This document shows, in pieces, positions 24,862-34,147 of a DNA stretch of 64,000 bases (position 1 is the first letter of the stretch; each line of letters begins with the position of its first letter). The position numbers and the translations under genes are program-made. The DNA is from Lachnospiraceae bacterium AC2028. GTDB lineage: Bacteria; Bacillota; Clostridia; Lachnospirales; Lachnospiraceae. The stretch is from contig JNJD01000007.1 in NCBI GenBank assembly GCA_000702685.1, forward strand, positions 310,001 through 374,000, read 5' to 3'. Below the pieces are notes generated by a model. The model had not been told where the DNA came from. It did no database searches and was given only the letters and a program-made list of their open reading frames with translations.

Positions 24862-25998
24862 TCAATTGCCCGATGCGATGATGCTCACCAGGCAAAACGG
24901 AAGAACATCTCCTTCGTGAACTTCCGTAAGTTCTATCTTGATCGTATGCTCGCGGCATTCTCCGTGATCGAGAACGGTATCAAGGACGAGCTTGTCCCCC
25001 CAGATCTCCTCGAAATCAGCATCAAGCACGATCTCTTTTTCCGGATCCGAGTCTATGGTCAGCCTTGCCGCCGGTGCGGGTTTTTGTATCGTCTTTCTGT
25101 ACTGGACCCCTATGCAGGATGCCCTGACCTTAAAAACAATATACGAGCCCTTCTCGGACGCCGTCCAGCCTTTTTTGAAAATATCGGTTATGCCGTCCTG
25201 CCCGGACAGATCCGCGGTAAATCCGCTGCATTCGACCAGGATGTCCGATGAATTGTCATTACGGTATCTTACGGAATCCTCGTATGCATTCCGGGTCTCG
25301 GGCTCCGGAATGACGATATCATGAGAATCCTCATCCATATGCGACCTGATATCCTCAAGTACGGATATTATAACCGATGCGACCAGGCTGTGTCCCACAT
25401 CATTCGGATGAAGACCGTCCGTTGTAAGGAGCGATCTGTCTATTTTTCCGCTCTCAAGTTCCGGCCACAGCACTTCCCTGAGGCTTACCGCAGGAACCTT
25501 GTATCTGTCCGAAACAAGGGAATGGACCGGCTCCGCATTTTTGCCGTCATCATACCTGACATTGTATATCAGCATAAGAGCCCTGTCAGGCGAAGATTTA
25601 AGGATCTTTCTGACAAGCCCTTCGTATGTTTCATGGTAATGCTCATTGCATTCGTCGTTTACGGAAAATTCCGCAAAACAGATATCCGGTTCGTATGCCA
25701 GAAGATCGCTCTGAGCTCTCGCACATCCGAACTGGGAATCAGTCGCTCCTATGCCTGCGTTGACATACCTGAAATGCGCCTTCGGAAAGCTTTCCTCAAA
25801 CCATTCGAATACTTTATGCGCATAACATTTATCGGGAGAAGAAGCGAGGCACCCCTGGGTTATCGATCCGCCGATAAATCCGATGCAGATATCTTCGCCC
25901 GCGGCAGCCCGCTTCATCACTTTACCGATCCTGAAAGCACCTTCTGTATTTTTTCCGGCACCCCTCAGTGAAACCCGAGGCAACTTTTCAGTGATCAT
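24862..25998 (-). CDS. SGNH/GDSL hydrolase with C-terminal beta-sandwich, probable mannan acetyl esterase
   Basis: The 378 residues have an SGNH hydrolase domain (about 30-220) with block I GFIGGSITQG (Ser), block II Gly in NAGIGATDS, block III Asn in FSVNDE, and block V DGLHPN (Asp and His). A second domain of about 120 residues, all beta in appearance, follows (from SVRYRNDNSS on) and could bind carbohydrate. SGNH esterases of families such as CE2 and CE17 deacetylate mannan, and the neighbours are GH130 and ManA. No signal peptide: it would act on imported acetylated oligosaccharides. It starts one base after the GH130 stop. Placement in a named CE family would need a profile search. Confidence 0.75.
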   Translation of the reverse strand: MITEKLPRVSLRGAGKNTEGAFRIGKVMKRAAAGEDICIGFIGGSITQGCLASSPDKCYAHKVFEWFEESFPKAHFRYVNAGIGATDSQFGCARAQSDLLAYEPDICFAEFSVNDECNEHYHETYEGLVRKILKSSPDRALMLIYNVRYDDGKNAEPVHSLVSDRYKVPAVSLREVLWPELESGKIDRSLLTTDGLHPNDVGHSLVASVIISVLEDIRSHMDEDSHDIVIPEPETRNAYEDSVRYRNDNSSDILVECSGFTADLSGQDGITDIFKKGWTASEKGSYIVFKVRASCIGVQYRKTIQKPAPAARLTIDSDPEKEIVLDADFEEIWGDKLVLDTVLDHGECREHTIKIELTEVHEGDVLPFCLVSIIASGN

Positions 25999-25999
25999 A

Positions 26000-27025
26000 T
26001 CATCTTATTCCGATCTCGGTATCTGATTCGGTTACGTTGCTGTGTGCCTTGATGTAATCAACTATAAGATCGACCTTGGTAAATGCCACGGATACATAGC
26101 TGTCCGCACATCCGTAGTAGAGTGCGATCCTTCCGGTAGCGGGATCGTGGATAGTAGCGCAGGGGAAGCATACATTGGGGACGAATCCTCTTTCCTCATA
26201 CCACTCTTCCGGAGTAAGGAGATAGTTCTCACATCTGTAGAGGACCTTGGAGGGCTCATTGATGTCAAGGATGGCTCCGCCTATTGAATAGACATATCCG
26301 CTGCAGGTTCCCACGACTCCGTGATAGAAAAGAAGCCATCCTTCGGTAGTCTCAATGGGTGCTGCGCCTCCGCCGATCTTAAGATTCTCCCACCACTCAT
26401 AGCTTCTGCTCATAACGTGACGGTGCTTTCCCCAGTAGACCATATCGGGGCTCTGGGAAAGGAAAATGTCGCCGAAAGGAGTATGTCCGGAATCCGAAGG
26501 TCTTGAAAGCAAGACATAATTTCCGTTTATCTTCCTGGGGAAAAGAACCGCATTTCTGTTGAAAGGAATGAAAGGATTCTCGATCCTGGTAAATGTCTTG
26601 AAATCCTTGGTCTTGGCAATACCGATCGCAGCTCCGTAGAAGTCCTGGCACCATATCGCATAATATGTGTCTTCAACCTTAACAAGTCTGGGATCGTATG
26701 CATAAACGGGCATAAATTCCTTGCCGTCCTCATCTACGAACCTGATCTTGTCGTGCTCGAAATCCCAGTGAAGTCCGTCCTTGCTCCTTCCGAAATAGAT
26801 CATGGACACGCCGTTTCTCTGTTCACCGCGGAACACTCCGACATACGCGCCTTCATAGGGAACAACCGCACTGTTGAATATTCTCGCAACCCCCTCGATG
26901 GGATTTCTGTTTATAATGGGATTTTCCTTATACCTCCAGATAGGTGCGTCCTTCAGATCGGCCGGTGCATCCTGCCAGGGCATATCGGGCACATCGGGTG
27001 CATTTAAGATTTTTACGTCGCTCAT
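26000..27025 (-). CDS. GH130 beta-1,4-mannoside phosphorylase
   Basis: Phosphorolyses beta-mannosidic bonds to give mannose 1-phosphate. The 341 residues form a five-bladed propeller; seen are NPIINRNPIEGVARIFNSAV, GVFRGEQRNG, SKDGLHWDFE, the YAYDPRLVKVEDTYYAIWC block holding the catalytic Asp, and FPRKINGNYVLLSRPSD. Length and the N-terminus favour the mannooligosaccharide-phosphorylase type over the mannosylglucose type, but I cannot settle this. AAAGGAG precedes the start. It follows the LacI gene by 18 bp and is directly followed by the esterase gene, so it is the core catabolic enzyme of the operon. Confidence 0.88.
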   Translation of the reverse strand: MSDVKILNAPDVPDMPWQDAPADLKDAPIWRYKENPIINRNPIEGVARIFNSAVVPYEGAYVGVFRGEQRNGVSMIYFGRSKDGLHWDFEHDKIRFVDEDGKEFMPVYAYDPRLVKVEDTYYAIWCQDFYGAAIGIAKTKDFKTFTRIENPFIPFNRNAVLFPRKINGNYVLLSRPSDSGHTPFGDIFLSQSPDMVYWGKHRHVMSRSYEWWENLKIGGGAAPIETTEGWLLFYHGVVGTCSGYVYSIGGAILDINEPSKVLYRCENYLLTPEEWYEERGFVPNVCFPCATIHDPATGRIALYYGCADSYVSVAFTKVDLIVDYIKAHSNVTESDTEIGIR

Positions 27026-27043
27026 TTTTTAATCTCCTTTAAG

Positions 27044-28060
27044 TTAAATGTTTCTCAGTTTTCTGACGCTGTTTTTCTCAACCAGTTTTCCGCATACGAT
27101 ATGCAGACCCTTTTTATGAGCTTCTCCCCACGCTCCCTGAAGTGCAAGTTCGACGGCCTGCTTGGACATTTCCTCGATATCGACTTCATATGTCGTGATC
27201 TCGGTCTCGCATACTCCCGGATAGTTAAAATTGTCGTATCCGGCTACGGAAACATCCTTCGGCACCCTGTAACCGTTCTTTTTAAGCTTATTGATAAGAA
27301 AGCCCGCGGTCAGATCACAGTTGCAGAAAAACGCGGTCGGCATATCCTTCGGGAGGATCAGCTTGTTCTCCGTATCGGTGAAGCCCGTCTTGATATCCCT
27401 GTCATCGATGACCCATTCCTTCTTTATCTTTCCGCCGTGCTCCATAACGGACTTTTCGTATCCAAGATATCTGTCCGTGATCGATCCGGTCGAAAGAAGG
27501 GTTCCGACATACGCGATCTTTGTATGACCCATATCGTAAAGATAATTGGTCATCGTATATGCTCCGTAGAAGCTGTCGGAGATGACACAGTCATGCTCGC
27601 TGCGTGCATCGGAGAAATCCAGATATACTATGGGCTTGTATCCGTTCTCAAGTTCATCGAGATATCTCTGCGAAAGATTACCCAGAACAATGAGCGTATC
27701 TATCTTGTTCTCTTCAAGTATCCTGGGCATCTCGAGATACTCCTCCATCTCGGAGGTGAGGACCTCGAGCATGGTGAAGCTTCCCATGAACGATGCGATC
27801 TTGTTCATATACTGATACATCTGCCAGTAGAAGCTGGAGAATCTGGTGAGATATATCTCCTTGGCAATGATGCCTATATGCCTGCTCGGATGCTTGGCAG
27901 CATAAGTATGAGGCTCATATCCGAGTTCCATTGCAACCCTCTTGATCTCCTCGAGCTTGGCTCTTCCGACACCTCCCTTTCCGGAAAGTGCCTTGGAAAC
28001 GGATACGATGGATACGCCTGTTTTTTCCGCTATGTCCGCTAATCTTACTTTTTCACCCAT
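27044..28060 (-). CDS. LacI-family transcriptional regulator of the mannan operon
   Basis: The 338 residues begin with a LacI helix-turn-helix, VRLADIAEKTGVSIVSVSKALSGKGGVG, followed by the hinge ELGYEPHTYA and a periplasmic-binding-protein-like effector domain (residues 60-330, with ISDSFYGAYTMTNYLYDMGH, DLTAGFLINKL and SVAGYDNFNYPG). It most likely represses the downstream GH130-esterase-manA-GH36 genes and itself in the absence of mannooligosaccharides. A perfect 12-bp inverted repeat lies 21 bp upstream of the start. First gene of the operon. Confidence 0.92.
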   Translation of the reverse strand: MGEKVRLADIAEKTGVSIVSVSKALSGKGGVGRAKLEEIKRVAMELGYEPHTYAAKHPSRHIGIIAKEIYLTRFSSFYWQMYQYMNKIASFMGSFTMLEVLTSEMEEYLEMPRILEENKIDTLIVLGNLSQRYLDELENGYKPIVYLDFSDARSEHDCVISDSFYGAYTMTNYLYDMGHTKIAYVGTLLSTGSITDRYLGYEKSVMEHGGKIKKEWVIDDRDIKTGFTDTENKLILPKDMPTAFFCNCDLTAGFLINKLKKNGYRVPKDVSVAGYDNFNYPGVCETEITTYEVDIEEMSKQAVELALQGAWGEAHKKGLHIVCGKLVEKNSVRKLRNI

Positions 28061-28080
28061 AAATCACCTCAATAAAATAA

Positions 28081-28114
28081 ATACCTGTATGGCTTTATGG
28101 CTCCATACAGGTAT
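28081..28114. promoter_or_regulatory. Inverted repeat ahead of lacI-type gene (operator or terminator)
   Basis: ATACCTGTATGG - 10 bp - CCATACAGGTAT, perfect 12-bp arms. On the minus strand it is followed by TTTATTTTATT, so it could end the upstream hybrid-kinase transcript; its place right before the LacI gene also suits an operator. Confidence 0.55.
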
Positions 28115-28165
28115 TTTAACTTATTTTAATTAAATGGCAAAGCTAAATTTAATTAAATTTTTTCT

Positions 28166-30481
28166 TTATTGTGGTTCAAATTCCATTATCGAATCTCCGT
28201 CGGGATCGGGATCCTCCATGGCATCCTTTTCCGACACAACCTTGGATATTGCATTAAGCACCCACGAATATTCGGCCATCATGGGCTCATGTCCGAGGCG
28301 GACATCCACGATCCTGCCTTCCTTGGCCATGTGTTCAAGTTCAAGAGCCTTTTCGGACAGGGTCATTGCTCCGATCGTAGCGGACGTGCTCTTGAGAGAA
28401 TGCACATTGATGCCGTATCCTTCCATATCGCCTTCCTTAAGGAAGCGCTCAAGGTTCTCTTTCTTTTCAACGGAAGAATTCAGGTATTCGAGAAGTATGG
28501 ACCGGTAGAATTCCTCTTCACCGCCGCAGTTCGATATTCCTTTTTTTACATCAATGCCGCATTTTGACAGATGATCGATTCCCTGAGAACCGGAAGATGC
28601 ATCCTGTGATATATCCGTTTTCCCGGCTTCGGTTTTTACCTCATTGCCGGCTGCTTTTCTGACAATCTCGATCTTTTCCGCGGGAATGTACTTCCTCAGC
28701 ATTTTTTCAAGAGCTTTACTGTCGATCGGCTTAGAGAGATAATCGTCAAATCCCTTGGCAAGATATCTTTCCCTGGCTCCGACTACCGCATCTGCGGTAA
28801 GGCATATGACCGGAGTTTCCCTGTTCGGACTTCCGGGGTAACTCCTTATCTCGTGAAGAGTCTCTTCTCCGTCCATCTCCGGCATTCTCTGGTCCATCAG
28901 TATTACATCGTACCTGCTCTTAAGCGAAAGCTTTACCGCATCCTGTCCGCTCCCGGCGGTGTCGACATACACCCTGGTCTCCTTGAGGAATTCCGTAGCG
29001 ACTATAAGGTTCATTCTCGTATCATCGACAATGAGTACCTTTGCGGAAGGCGCCCTGAAGCTTTCATGATAATCCTTTTTCTCTTCAAGGCTCTTCTCAA
29101 ATTTCTCTTTGAAATTTCCAATAGGCTCATCCGAAACAATGGCCTGAGGTATGGTCACGGTAAAAGTGGATCCTTTGCCGTATTCGCTCTTTACGTCCAC
29201 CCTTCCGTGCATCATATCAAGAAGCATCTTGGTGATCGCAAGTCCCAGACCCGTGCCTTCCTTGGTACTGTTTCTCACAAGATCGAGACGTTCGAACTTT
29301 CCGAAAAGCTTTCCGATATTCTCCTTGCTGATGCCTATGCCGGTATCGGTTACCTCCGCAACCAGATTAAGGAGCGGCTTTCCGTTCTCCGTGCAATCGG
29401 GACGCGTTCCTGTGATCTTGAGTGACACGCTTCCCTTGTCCGTATATTTGACCGCATTATTCAGGATGTTCGTGATGACCTGCCTTACCCTGACAACATC
29501 TCCGTAAAGATTGTCGGGAAGCGTCTCATCCACATCGGTAGTAAAGCTGAGTTTCTTTTCCCCGGCTTTGAAATAGATCATATTGCTGACATCGTTGAGT
29601 ACGGAACTGAGCTGGTACTCAACGGGAACGATATCCATCTTGCCTTCCTCGATCTTGGTAAAATCGAGGATGTCATTGATTATCGCGAGAAGGTTGCTTC
29701 CGGCGCTGTCCACATTTCCCGAATATGTTTTTATCTTCCTGAACACTTCCAGATATGCCTTGGCATCGGCATTCTCCATTGCTTCCGCCTTAGCCGTTTC
29801 CCTGAGGATCATCTCATTCATTCCGAGCACGGCGTTAATGGGAGTCCTGATCTCATGGCTCGTGTTTGCAAGAAAGTCCGTCTTGGCTTCATTGGCATGC
29901 TTTGCCTGCTCAAGAGCATCATCCTGTCTGATCTTGGCTTTTACGATCTCATACTGTGCGACCGCACACATTACACAATCGGCGAGATACATCATGGGAA
30001 GTCTCTGATAGTAAACCTCAGGGAACTGATATCCGAGTTCTCTGAGCGGAGAATTCATATATACGGTCATCATAATGAAAAAGACCGTGCTGAAATAAAT
30101 ACCGTAAGACAGATTGAAGAAAAAGAAAACCACGGGCACCGCAACAAAGAAAAGGAAAATGCTCGATCCTTCGGTTCCGCCCGTGTAAAGGAAAAACGCA
30201 AAGGTTATCCAATACACAAAGCACTGGATATTGATGGCAAGGTGCATAAGCCACGAGCGCTTCTTTTTTCCGAATTTACATATTGAGAAATTAACGACTG
30301 CGATCGCAGTCATGACAGCACAGAAGAGCGCATATTTTGCCACAAGATAATCACCGCGGAAAAAATTATCAATGCTCAGGTAGATGCAGAAAGGCACCAC
30401 CACGGCATAGATTATGATACAGAGTGTAAGATTGACCGTGACATATCGCTGGTCTATATGGAATAGCTTCTTCTTGGACAT
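28166..30481 (-). CDS. Hybrid sensor histidine kinase with receiver and HPt domains
   Basis: The 771 residues contain about six N-terminal helices (1-165), HisKA with an intact H-box FLANTSHEIRTPINAVLG, HATPase (N-box ITNILNNAVKYTDKG; VTDTGIGISKEN; GTGLGLAIT), a receiver domain (VLIVDDTRMN, phospho-Asp in VILMDQRMPEMDG, KPIDSK) and a C-terminal HPt domain with phospho-His in VHSLKSTSATIG. This gives a full His-Asp-His relay in one chain; the final response regulator is not in the window. GGGAGAAG precedes the ATG. In contrast to the hybrid protein at 17.9-19.8 kb its acceptor His is present. Confidence 0.92.
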   Translation of the reverse strand: MSKKKLFHIDQRYVTVNLTLCIIIYAVVVPFCIYLSIDNFFRGDYLVAKYALFCAVMTAIAVVNFSICKFGKKKRSWLMHLAINIQCFVYWITFAFFLYTGGTEGSSIFLFFVAVPVVFFFFNLSYGIYFSTVFFIMMTVYMNSPLRELGYQFPEVYYQRLPMMYLADCVMCAVAQYEIVKAKIRQDDALEQAKHANEAKTDFLANTSHEIRTPINAVLGMNEMILRETAKAEAMENADAKAYLEVFRKIKTYSGNVDSAGSNLLAIINDILDFTKIEEGKMDIVPVEYQLSSVLNDVSNMIYFKAGEKKLSFTTDVDETLPDNLYGDVVRVRQVITNILNNAVKYTDKGSVSLKITGTRPDCTENGKPLLNLVAEVTDTGIGISKENIGKLFGKFERLDLVRNSTKEGTGLGLAITKMLLDMMHGRVDVKSEYGKGSTFTVTIPQAIVSDEPIGNFKEKFEKSLEEKKDYHESFRAPSAKVLIVDDTRMNLIVATEFLKETRVYVDTAGSGQDAVKLSLKSRYDVILMDQRMPEMDGEETLHEIRSYPGSPNRETPVICLTADAVVGARERYLAKGFDDYLSKPIDSKALEKMLRKYIPAEKIEIVRKAAGNEVKTEAGKTDISQDASSGSQGIDHLSKCGIDVKKGISNCGGEEEFYRSILLEYLNSSVEKKENLERFLKEGDMEGYGINVHSLKSTSATIGAMTLSEKALELEHMAKEGRIVDVRLGHEPMMAEYSWVLNAISKVVSEKDAMEDPDPDGDSIMEFEPQ

Positions 30482-30531
30482 ATGATCTTCTCCCGTAAAT
30501 ACGTCTGAAATATCTAACGTCCCTCCGGGCG

Positions 30532-31611
30532 TTACTGTCTGTACATCTGCGAATAATCGTAGTTCATATAGAAACTTTCTATCTCATCAAAATATTCTTC
30601 ATATGTATCGGCAGTCAGTTCATGCTCACCCTTTGCCATGCACGTAAGTATCATGTCCGATACATCTCCGCTGTAATGCTGAAGATCCGAGTAATTATCA
30701 AGGTTCGTGACCAGATCCGTGTCATCGTAGAAACAGAACACATGCGCATTATCATACTTCAGCACTTCTTCCGCAAGTATCTTCATGGTCTCAATATACG
30801 CGGGAAGATCTCCGGTAACGATATGATTGCCGTACCAGTCTGCGATGCAGTACGGAGGAATGAAATAATAAAATTCCACATCCGGATAAGCCGCAATGTT
30901 GGCGGTAAGATTCGCCCTGATATTCTCGAGCAGCATCTGTCTGTCCTCATCGGACAGTCCGGTATATTCTGCGGCAGGCACTGCTTCATTATCAATATAT
31001 TTGAGAACATATGCGGCACCTAAGGAACGGTCCTCCGCAAATCTCATATAGGTGTCGAAATCATCACCCGGCACTCCCTTTGCGGTGCGGATAAGTTCCG
31101 CATTCACATATTCGAAAAGCACATCCGCATTATAGATATACGCATCGTCATTAAAGAGATTCCTGTCCGTGAGAAATGACGGATCGGCCGCTTCGGGATT
31201 CCGGTATCCGGGTTCGGTCATCGCAAAGAAAGTATCCATGCTTCTGATGACAAGCTTTATATCGGGATTGGATTCAAGTGCCGTTCTTTCTCCGTCTCCG
31301 ATCTCCTTGTAATACCCTCCGGCATATGCGGCTTTGATGCTCGTGACACCGAAAAGTTCATCGGCCAGGCTTGTACGGAAATTCTCCGTCACCGATGTTC
31401 CGGTTATCAGCGCATCGTATCTGAAATTTCTGACAATGCCGTCATTTTGATATCTCTCATTGTCAAGAATATAGGATACGCCTTCTATCGGAGCGTGATA
31501 ATGAAAGAACGGATCGATATATACGACAAGCGCCGCCACTGCCGCCATGAGCAGTGCCGTAAAGATCAGAGTCTGTATGAGGAATTTTTTCCAGGTTTTC
31601 TTTTCTTCCAT
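30532..31611 (-). CDS. Membrane-anchored SGNH-like partner of the MBOAT acyltransferase (AlgJ/DltD-like)
   Basis: The 359 residues have one N-terminal helix (about 10-32) and an extracytoplasmic domain with DALITGTSVTENF, the likely nucleophile Ser of an SGNH-like fold, and a late DLQHYSGDVSDMI with candidate catalytic Asp/His. Such proteins are encoded beside MBOAT acyltransferases (AlgI/AlgJ, DltB/DltD, PatA/PatB) and move the acyl group to an exported polymer. It starts 2 bp after the MBOAT gene, so the two are coupled. The polymer acted upon is unknown; no polysaccharide synthesis genes are adjacent. Confidence 0.75.
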   Translation of the reverse strand: MEEKKTWKKFLIQTLIFTALLMAAVAALVVYIDPFFHYHAPIEGVSYILDNERYQNDGIVRNFRYDALITGTSVTENFRTSLADELFGVTSIKAAYAGGYYKEIGDGERTALESNPDIKLVIRSMDTFFAMTEPGYRNPEAADPSFLTDRNLFNDDAYIYNADVLFEYVNAELIRTAKGVPGDDFDTYMRFAEDRSLGAAYVLKYIDNEAVPAAEYTGLSDEDRQMLLENIRANLTANIAAYPDVEFYYFIPPYCIADWYGNHIVTGDLPAYIETMKILAEEVLKYDNAHVFCFYDDTDLVTNLDNYSDLQHYSGDVSDMILTCMAKGEHELTADTYEEYFDEIESFYMNYDYSQMYRQ

Positions 31612-31613
31612 TA

Positions 31614-33026
31614 TCAGAATTTAAAATATATGAAATCCGATACAGCGTTCGCATACAGGAACGACCACACGAACAGTACCGCAGTCATCAGAGCGGTCCT
31701 TACGTTCGGCTTATATTTCTTCTCATATATATTCTTCGTAAGCTGCAGGCATACGAAAGTTATCAGATAGAATGCGGGGATCGCAAGATTCAGATGGAAT
31801 CTTATGAAAGGCACCGTTCCCATATCGAACGTATCGAAAAATTCCGCGGCGGGAAGTATGTTGTCCGGTATGAACATCTCGCGGATAAAAGTAAATGCCG
31901 AGCCGATATCCGGTGCCGCGAAGAATATCCATCCGATATTGACGAGAATAAAAGTTACGCCCACACGTATGAACTTCGGTATCTTTTTAAGAAATCCGTC
32001 AGACAGTCTCTCGATCACCATCAGCACTCCGTGAAGTGCGCCCCACAGTATGAAGGTCCAGTTAGCACCGTGCCAGAATCCGCTTATTACAAATATCGCA
32101 AGCATATTCAGATACGTTCTTGCCTTGCTCTTTCTGTTGCCGCCGAGAGGGAAATAGATGTATTTGCGAAGGAAAGAAGTAAGAGAGATATGCCATCTCT
32201 TCCAGAAATCACCGATCGAATATGCCTTGTAGGGAGAATCGAAGTTCTTCGGAATATCGATACCGAACATCTTGGCGACGCCTGCTGCCATATCGCAGTA
32301 TCCCGAGAAATCAAGATATATCTCGAAGGTATATGCTATCGAGCACAGCCATCCTTCCGCCATCGAAAGATCCGTGCCCATCATGAAGCCGTAGGTTCCG
32401 GCGCCCGCAAATCTTGAAGCAAGCAGAAGCTTCTTACTCATGCCGACGGTAAACCAAACGAATCCAGTCGCTATGTTTTCGGGATCGGCTTTATATCCTG
32501 TATGATCTTCGATCTGAGGGATGAATTCGTCCTGTCTCGTAATGGGACCCATTATCATTCTCGGGAAGAACCATACATATTCAAGATAATCCAGAGTCTT
32601 TACGGATGCAGTCTCACCGCGGTACGAATCGACGGTCCATGTGATCATCTGGAAAGTGTAATAACTGATCGCCACCGGAGTTATGATATCGATCGCGGTA
32701 AACTCCGAGCCGGCAAGATGCGAAATGCTCTCCCCGAAAAAGTTGAGATATTTGAACGCAAGAAGTGGCAGGACGTTGATGACGATCCCTGCTGCGAGTA
32801 ATGCCTTGTTTTTATTTTTCAGAAGAAGTCTTGACCAGAAAAGATTAAAGATACAGGATGCGAGCAGCAACAGAAAAGACTCCGTCCCGTAACTCAGGAA
32901 AAAGAGCATGGAAGAGGCGATCAGCACGATCTTGGAAAGATCATATTTCCCGCGTTTCCCGGCTGAATAATAAAGTATCAGAACGATCGGAAGGATCAGT
33001 ATGAATTTTAATGATAAAAATCCCAT
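31614..33026 (-). CDS. MBOAT family O-acyltransferase (AlgI-like)
   Basis: Transfers acyl groups, usually acetyl, across the membrane to an extracellular glycan. The 470 residues form about eleven helices. Hallmarks: LEYVWFFPRMIMGPITRQDEF, DFSGYCDMAAGVAKMFGI, NFDSPYKAYSIGDFWKRWHISLTSFLRKYIYFPLGG split over two helices, and the catalytic His (about residue 319) in SGFWHGANW. Paired with the SGNH-like gene that follows. The start is odd: there is no Shine-Dalgarno sequence, and an extended -10 box lies so close that transcription would begin at the ATG. Confidence 0.93.
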   Translation of the reverse strand: MGFLSLKFILILPIVLILYYSAGKRGKYDLSKIVLIASSMLFFLSYGTESFLLLLASCIFNLFWSRLLLKNKNKALLAAGIVINVLPLLAFKYLNFFGESISHLAGSEFTAIDIITPVAISYYTFQMITWTVDSYRGETASVKTLDYLEYVWFFPRMIMGPITRQDEFIPQIEDHTGYKADPENIATGFVWFTVGMSKKLLLASRFAGAGTYGFMMGTDLSMAEGWLCSIAYTFEIYLDFSGYCDMAAGVAKMFGIDIPKNFDSPYKAYSIGDFWKRWHISLTSFLRKYIYFPLGGNRKSKARTYLNMLAIFVISGFWHGANWTFILWGALHGVLMVIERLSDGFLKKIPKFIRVGVTFILVNIGWIFFAAPDIGSAFTFIREMFIPDNILPAAEFFDTFDMGTVPFIRFHLNLAIPAFYLITFVCLQLTKNIYEKKYKPNVRTALMTAVLFVWSFLYANAVSDFIYFKF

Positions 33027-33032
33027 CGGCTT

Positions 33033-33041
33033 ATTATATCA
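33033..33041 (-). promoter_or_regulatory. Extended -10 promoter giving a possibly leaderless MBOAT mRNA
   Basis: The minus strand reads TGATATAAT at 33041-33033; the usual start, 7 nt after the hexamer, is 33026, the A of the ATG. Confidence 0.55.
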
Positions 33042-33074
33042 CAAAAGCCTAATTATTCGCGTTAAATGAAGTCA

Positions 33075-33986
33075 TCAAACGACCGACATGAGTACGGTTA
33101 TGGATATGAAGGAAAACACCGTCGTAACGATTATTCCCCTCGATAGCACATCGGTCCTCTCGCCCGTCTTTTCGGCCTGGATCATCGGAAGGTTTCCGAC
33201 CGGCACCGCACACATCAGACAGAATGTCCTGACCATGTCTTCGGATGCTCCGATACCCTTCAGTACAAGAACCGTGGCAACGGGAACAAGCACCATCCTC
33301 ACCGCTATGTAAAGCCACAAAGGAACGCTCTTCATCTCTTTCAGGATATTGCTTCTTGCAACGGACGCACCGAGCAGTATCATAGACAGAAATACCGTGG
33401 GACATCCTATGTAATCGACGGTCTTGACCACGACCTCGGGAAGCTTCAGGTCGAACCAGAAGATCACAAGAGCCAGTATGCTCATCAGCACGCCGGGGCT
33501 CAGGAGCTTTTTCAGATTCATCTTTTCCCTGCCCGAAGACAGTGCGGTAACTCCGTGTGTATAGAAAAGAAGACAGTAGAACACATTGCAGATGATCACA
33601 TACAACATCGCATTTTCGGGAAGGATCGCTTTGGCTACGGGTATTCCGAGAAATCCGACATTACCGTATATGGACATGATGGTATAGAATTTTCTCTCAT
33701 CCTTCGGAACACGGATCAGTCCGGGAATGATATATCCGATCAGTATGAAAAGAAGATATACACAGGCACTGACACCCACGCCCTTTAAAAATTCTTCGTG
33801 GGTAACGGTGATATTTCCCGTAAGTATCGTTGATACGATAAGCGCCGGATTACAGATATCCACCACTATTCTCGAGATCACGGGTGTAGCCTCTTTGGTC
33901 AGCACCTTTCTCTTCTGGAGGAATATGCCTATCCCTACCAGAACGGCTATCATTGTCATCTGTTTCAGTACGGTTATCGCGCCCAC
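33075..33986 (-). CDS. AEC family transporter (auxin efflux carrier-like)
   Basis: A ten-helix secondary transporter of the AEC family, members of which carry malonate, malate or other organic acids. The 303 residues are typical; visible are the first bundle with MIAVLVGIGIFLQKR, VVDICNPALIVSTIL, YIIPGLIRVPKDERKFYTIMSIYGNVGFLGIPV (split by the central crossover) and VFLSMILLGASVAR. A GTG start is used, with AAGGAG five bases upstream. It stands apart from the MBOAT pair, which has its own promoter. Substrate unknown. Confidence 0.88.
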   Translation of the reverse strand: MGAITVLKQMTMIAVLVGIGIFLQKRKVLTKEATPVISRIVVDICNPALIVSTILTGNITVTHEEFLKGVGVSACVYLLFILIGYIIPGLIRVPKDERKFYTIMSIYGNVGFLGIPVAKAILPENAMLYVIICNVFYCLLFYTHGVTALSSGREKMNLKKLLSPGVLMSILALVIFWFDLKLPEVVVKTVDYIGCPTVFLSMILLGASVARSNILKEMKSVPLWLYIAVRMVLVPVATVLVLKGIGASEDMVRTFCLMCAVPVGNLPMIQAEKTGERTDVLSRGIIVTTVFSFISITVLMSVV

Positions 33987-34147
33987 GACGGCTCCTTCTT
34001 TTGCATTGTCATCGGGTTAAATCAGGTTAAAAAACATTCCAGGTGATTATATACTCTGCGGAAAGATAATCATAGATGTGTTTTTGTGAACATATGTTTG
34101 TAAATAAGTATTATTTTATAAAAAAATACGCCGTTTTGCCGATATTT

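Noticed and set aside
27101-28042. 313-codon plus-strand open frame
   Set aside because: Antisense to the LacI-family gene, whose motifs are complete; no motifs or start signal of its own.
30482-30531. Hairpin AACGCCC-GGAG-GGACGTT after the acyltransferase partner region
   Set aside because: Short stem with a mismatch and no T-run on either strand; not called as a terminator.
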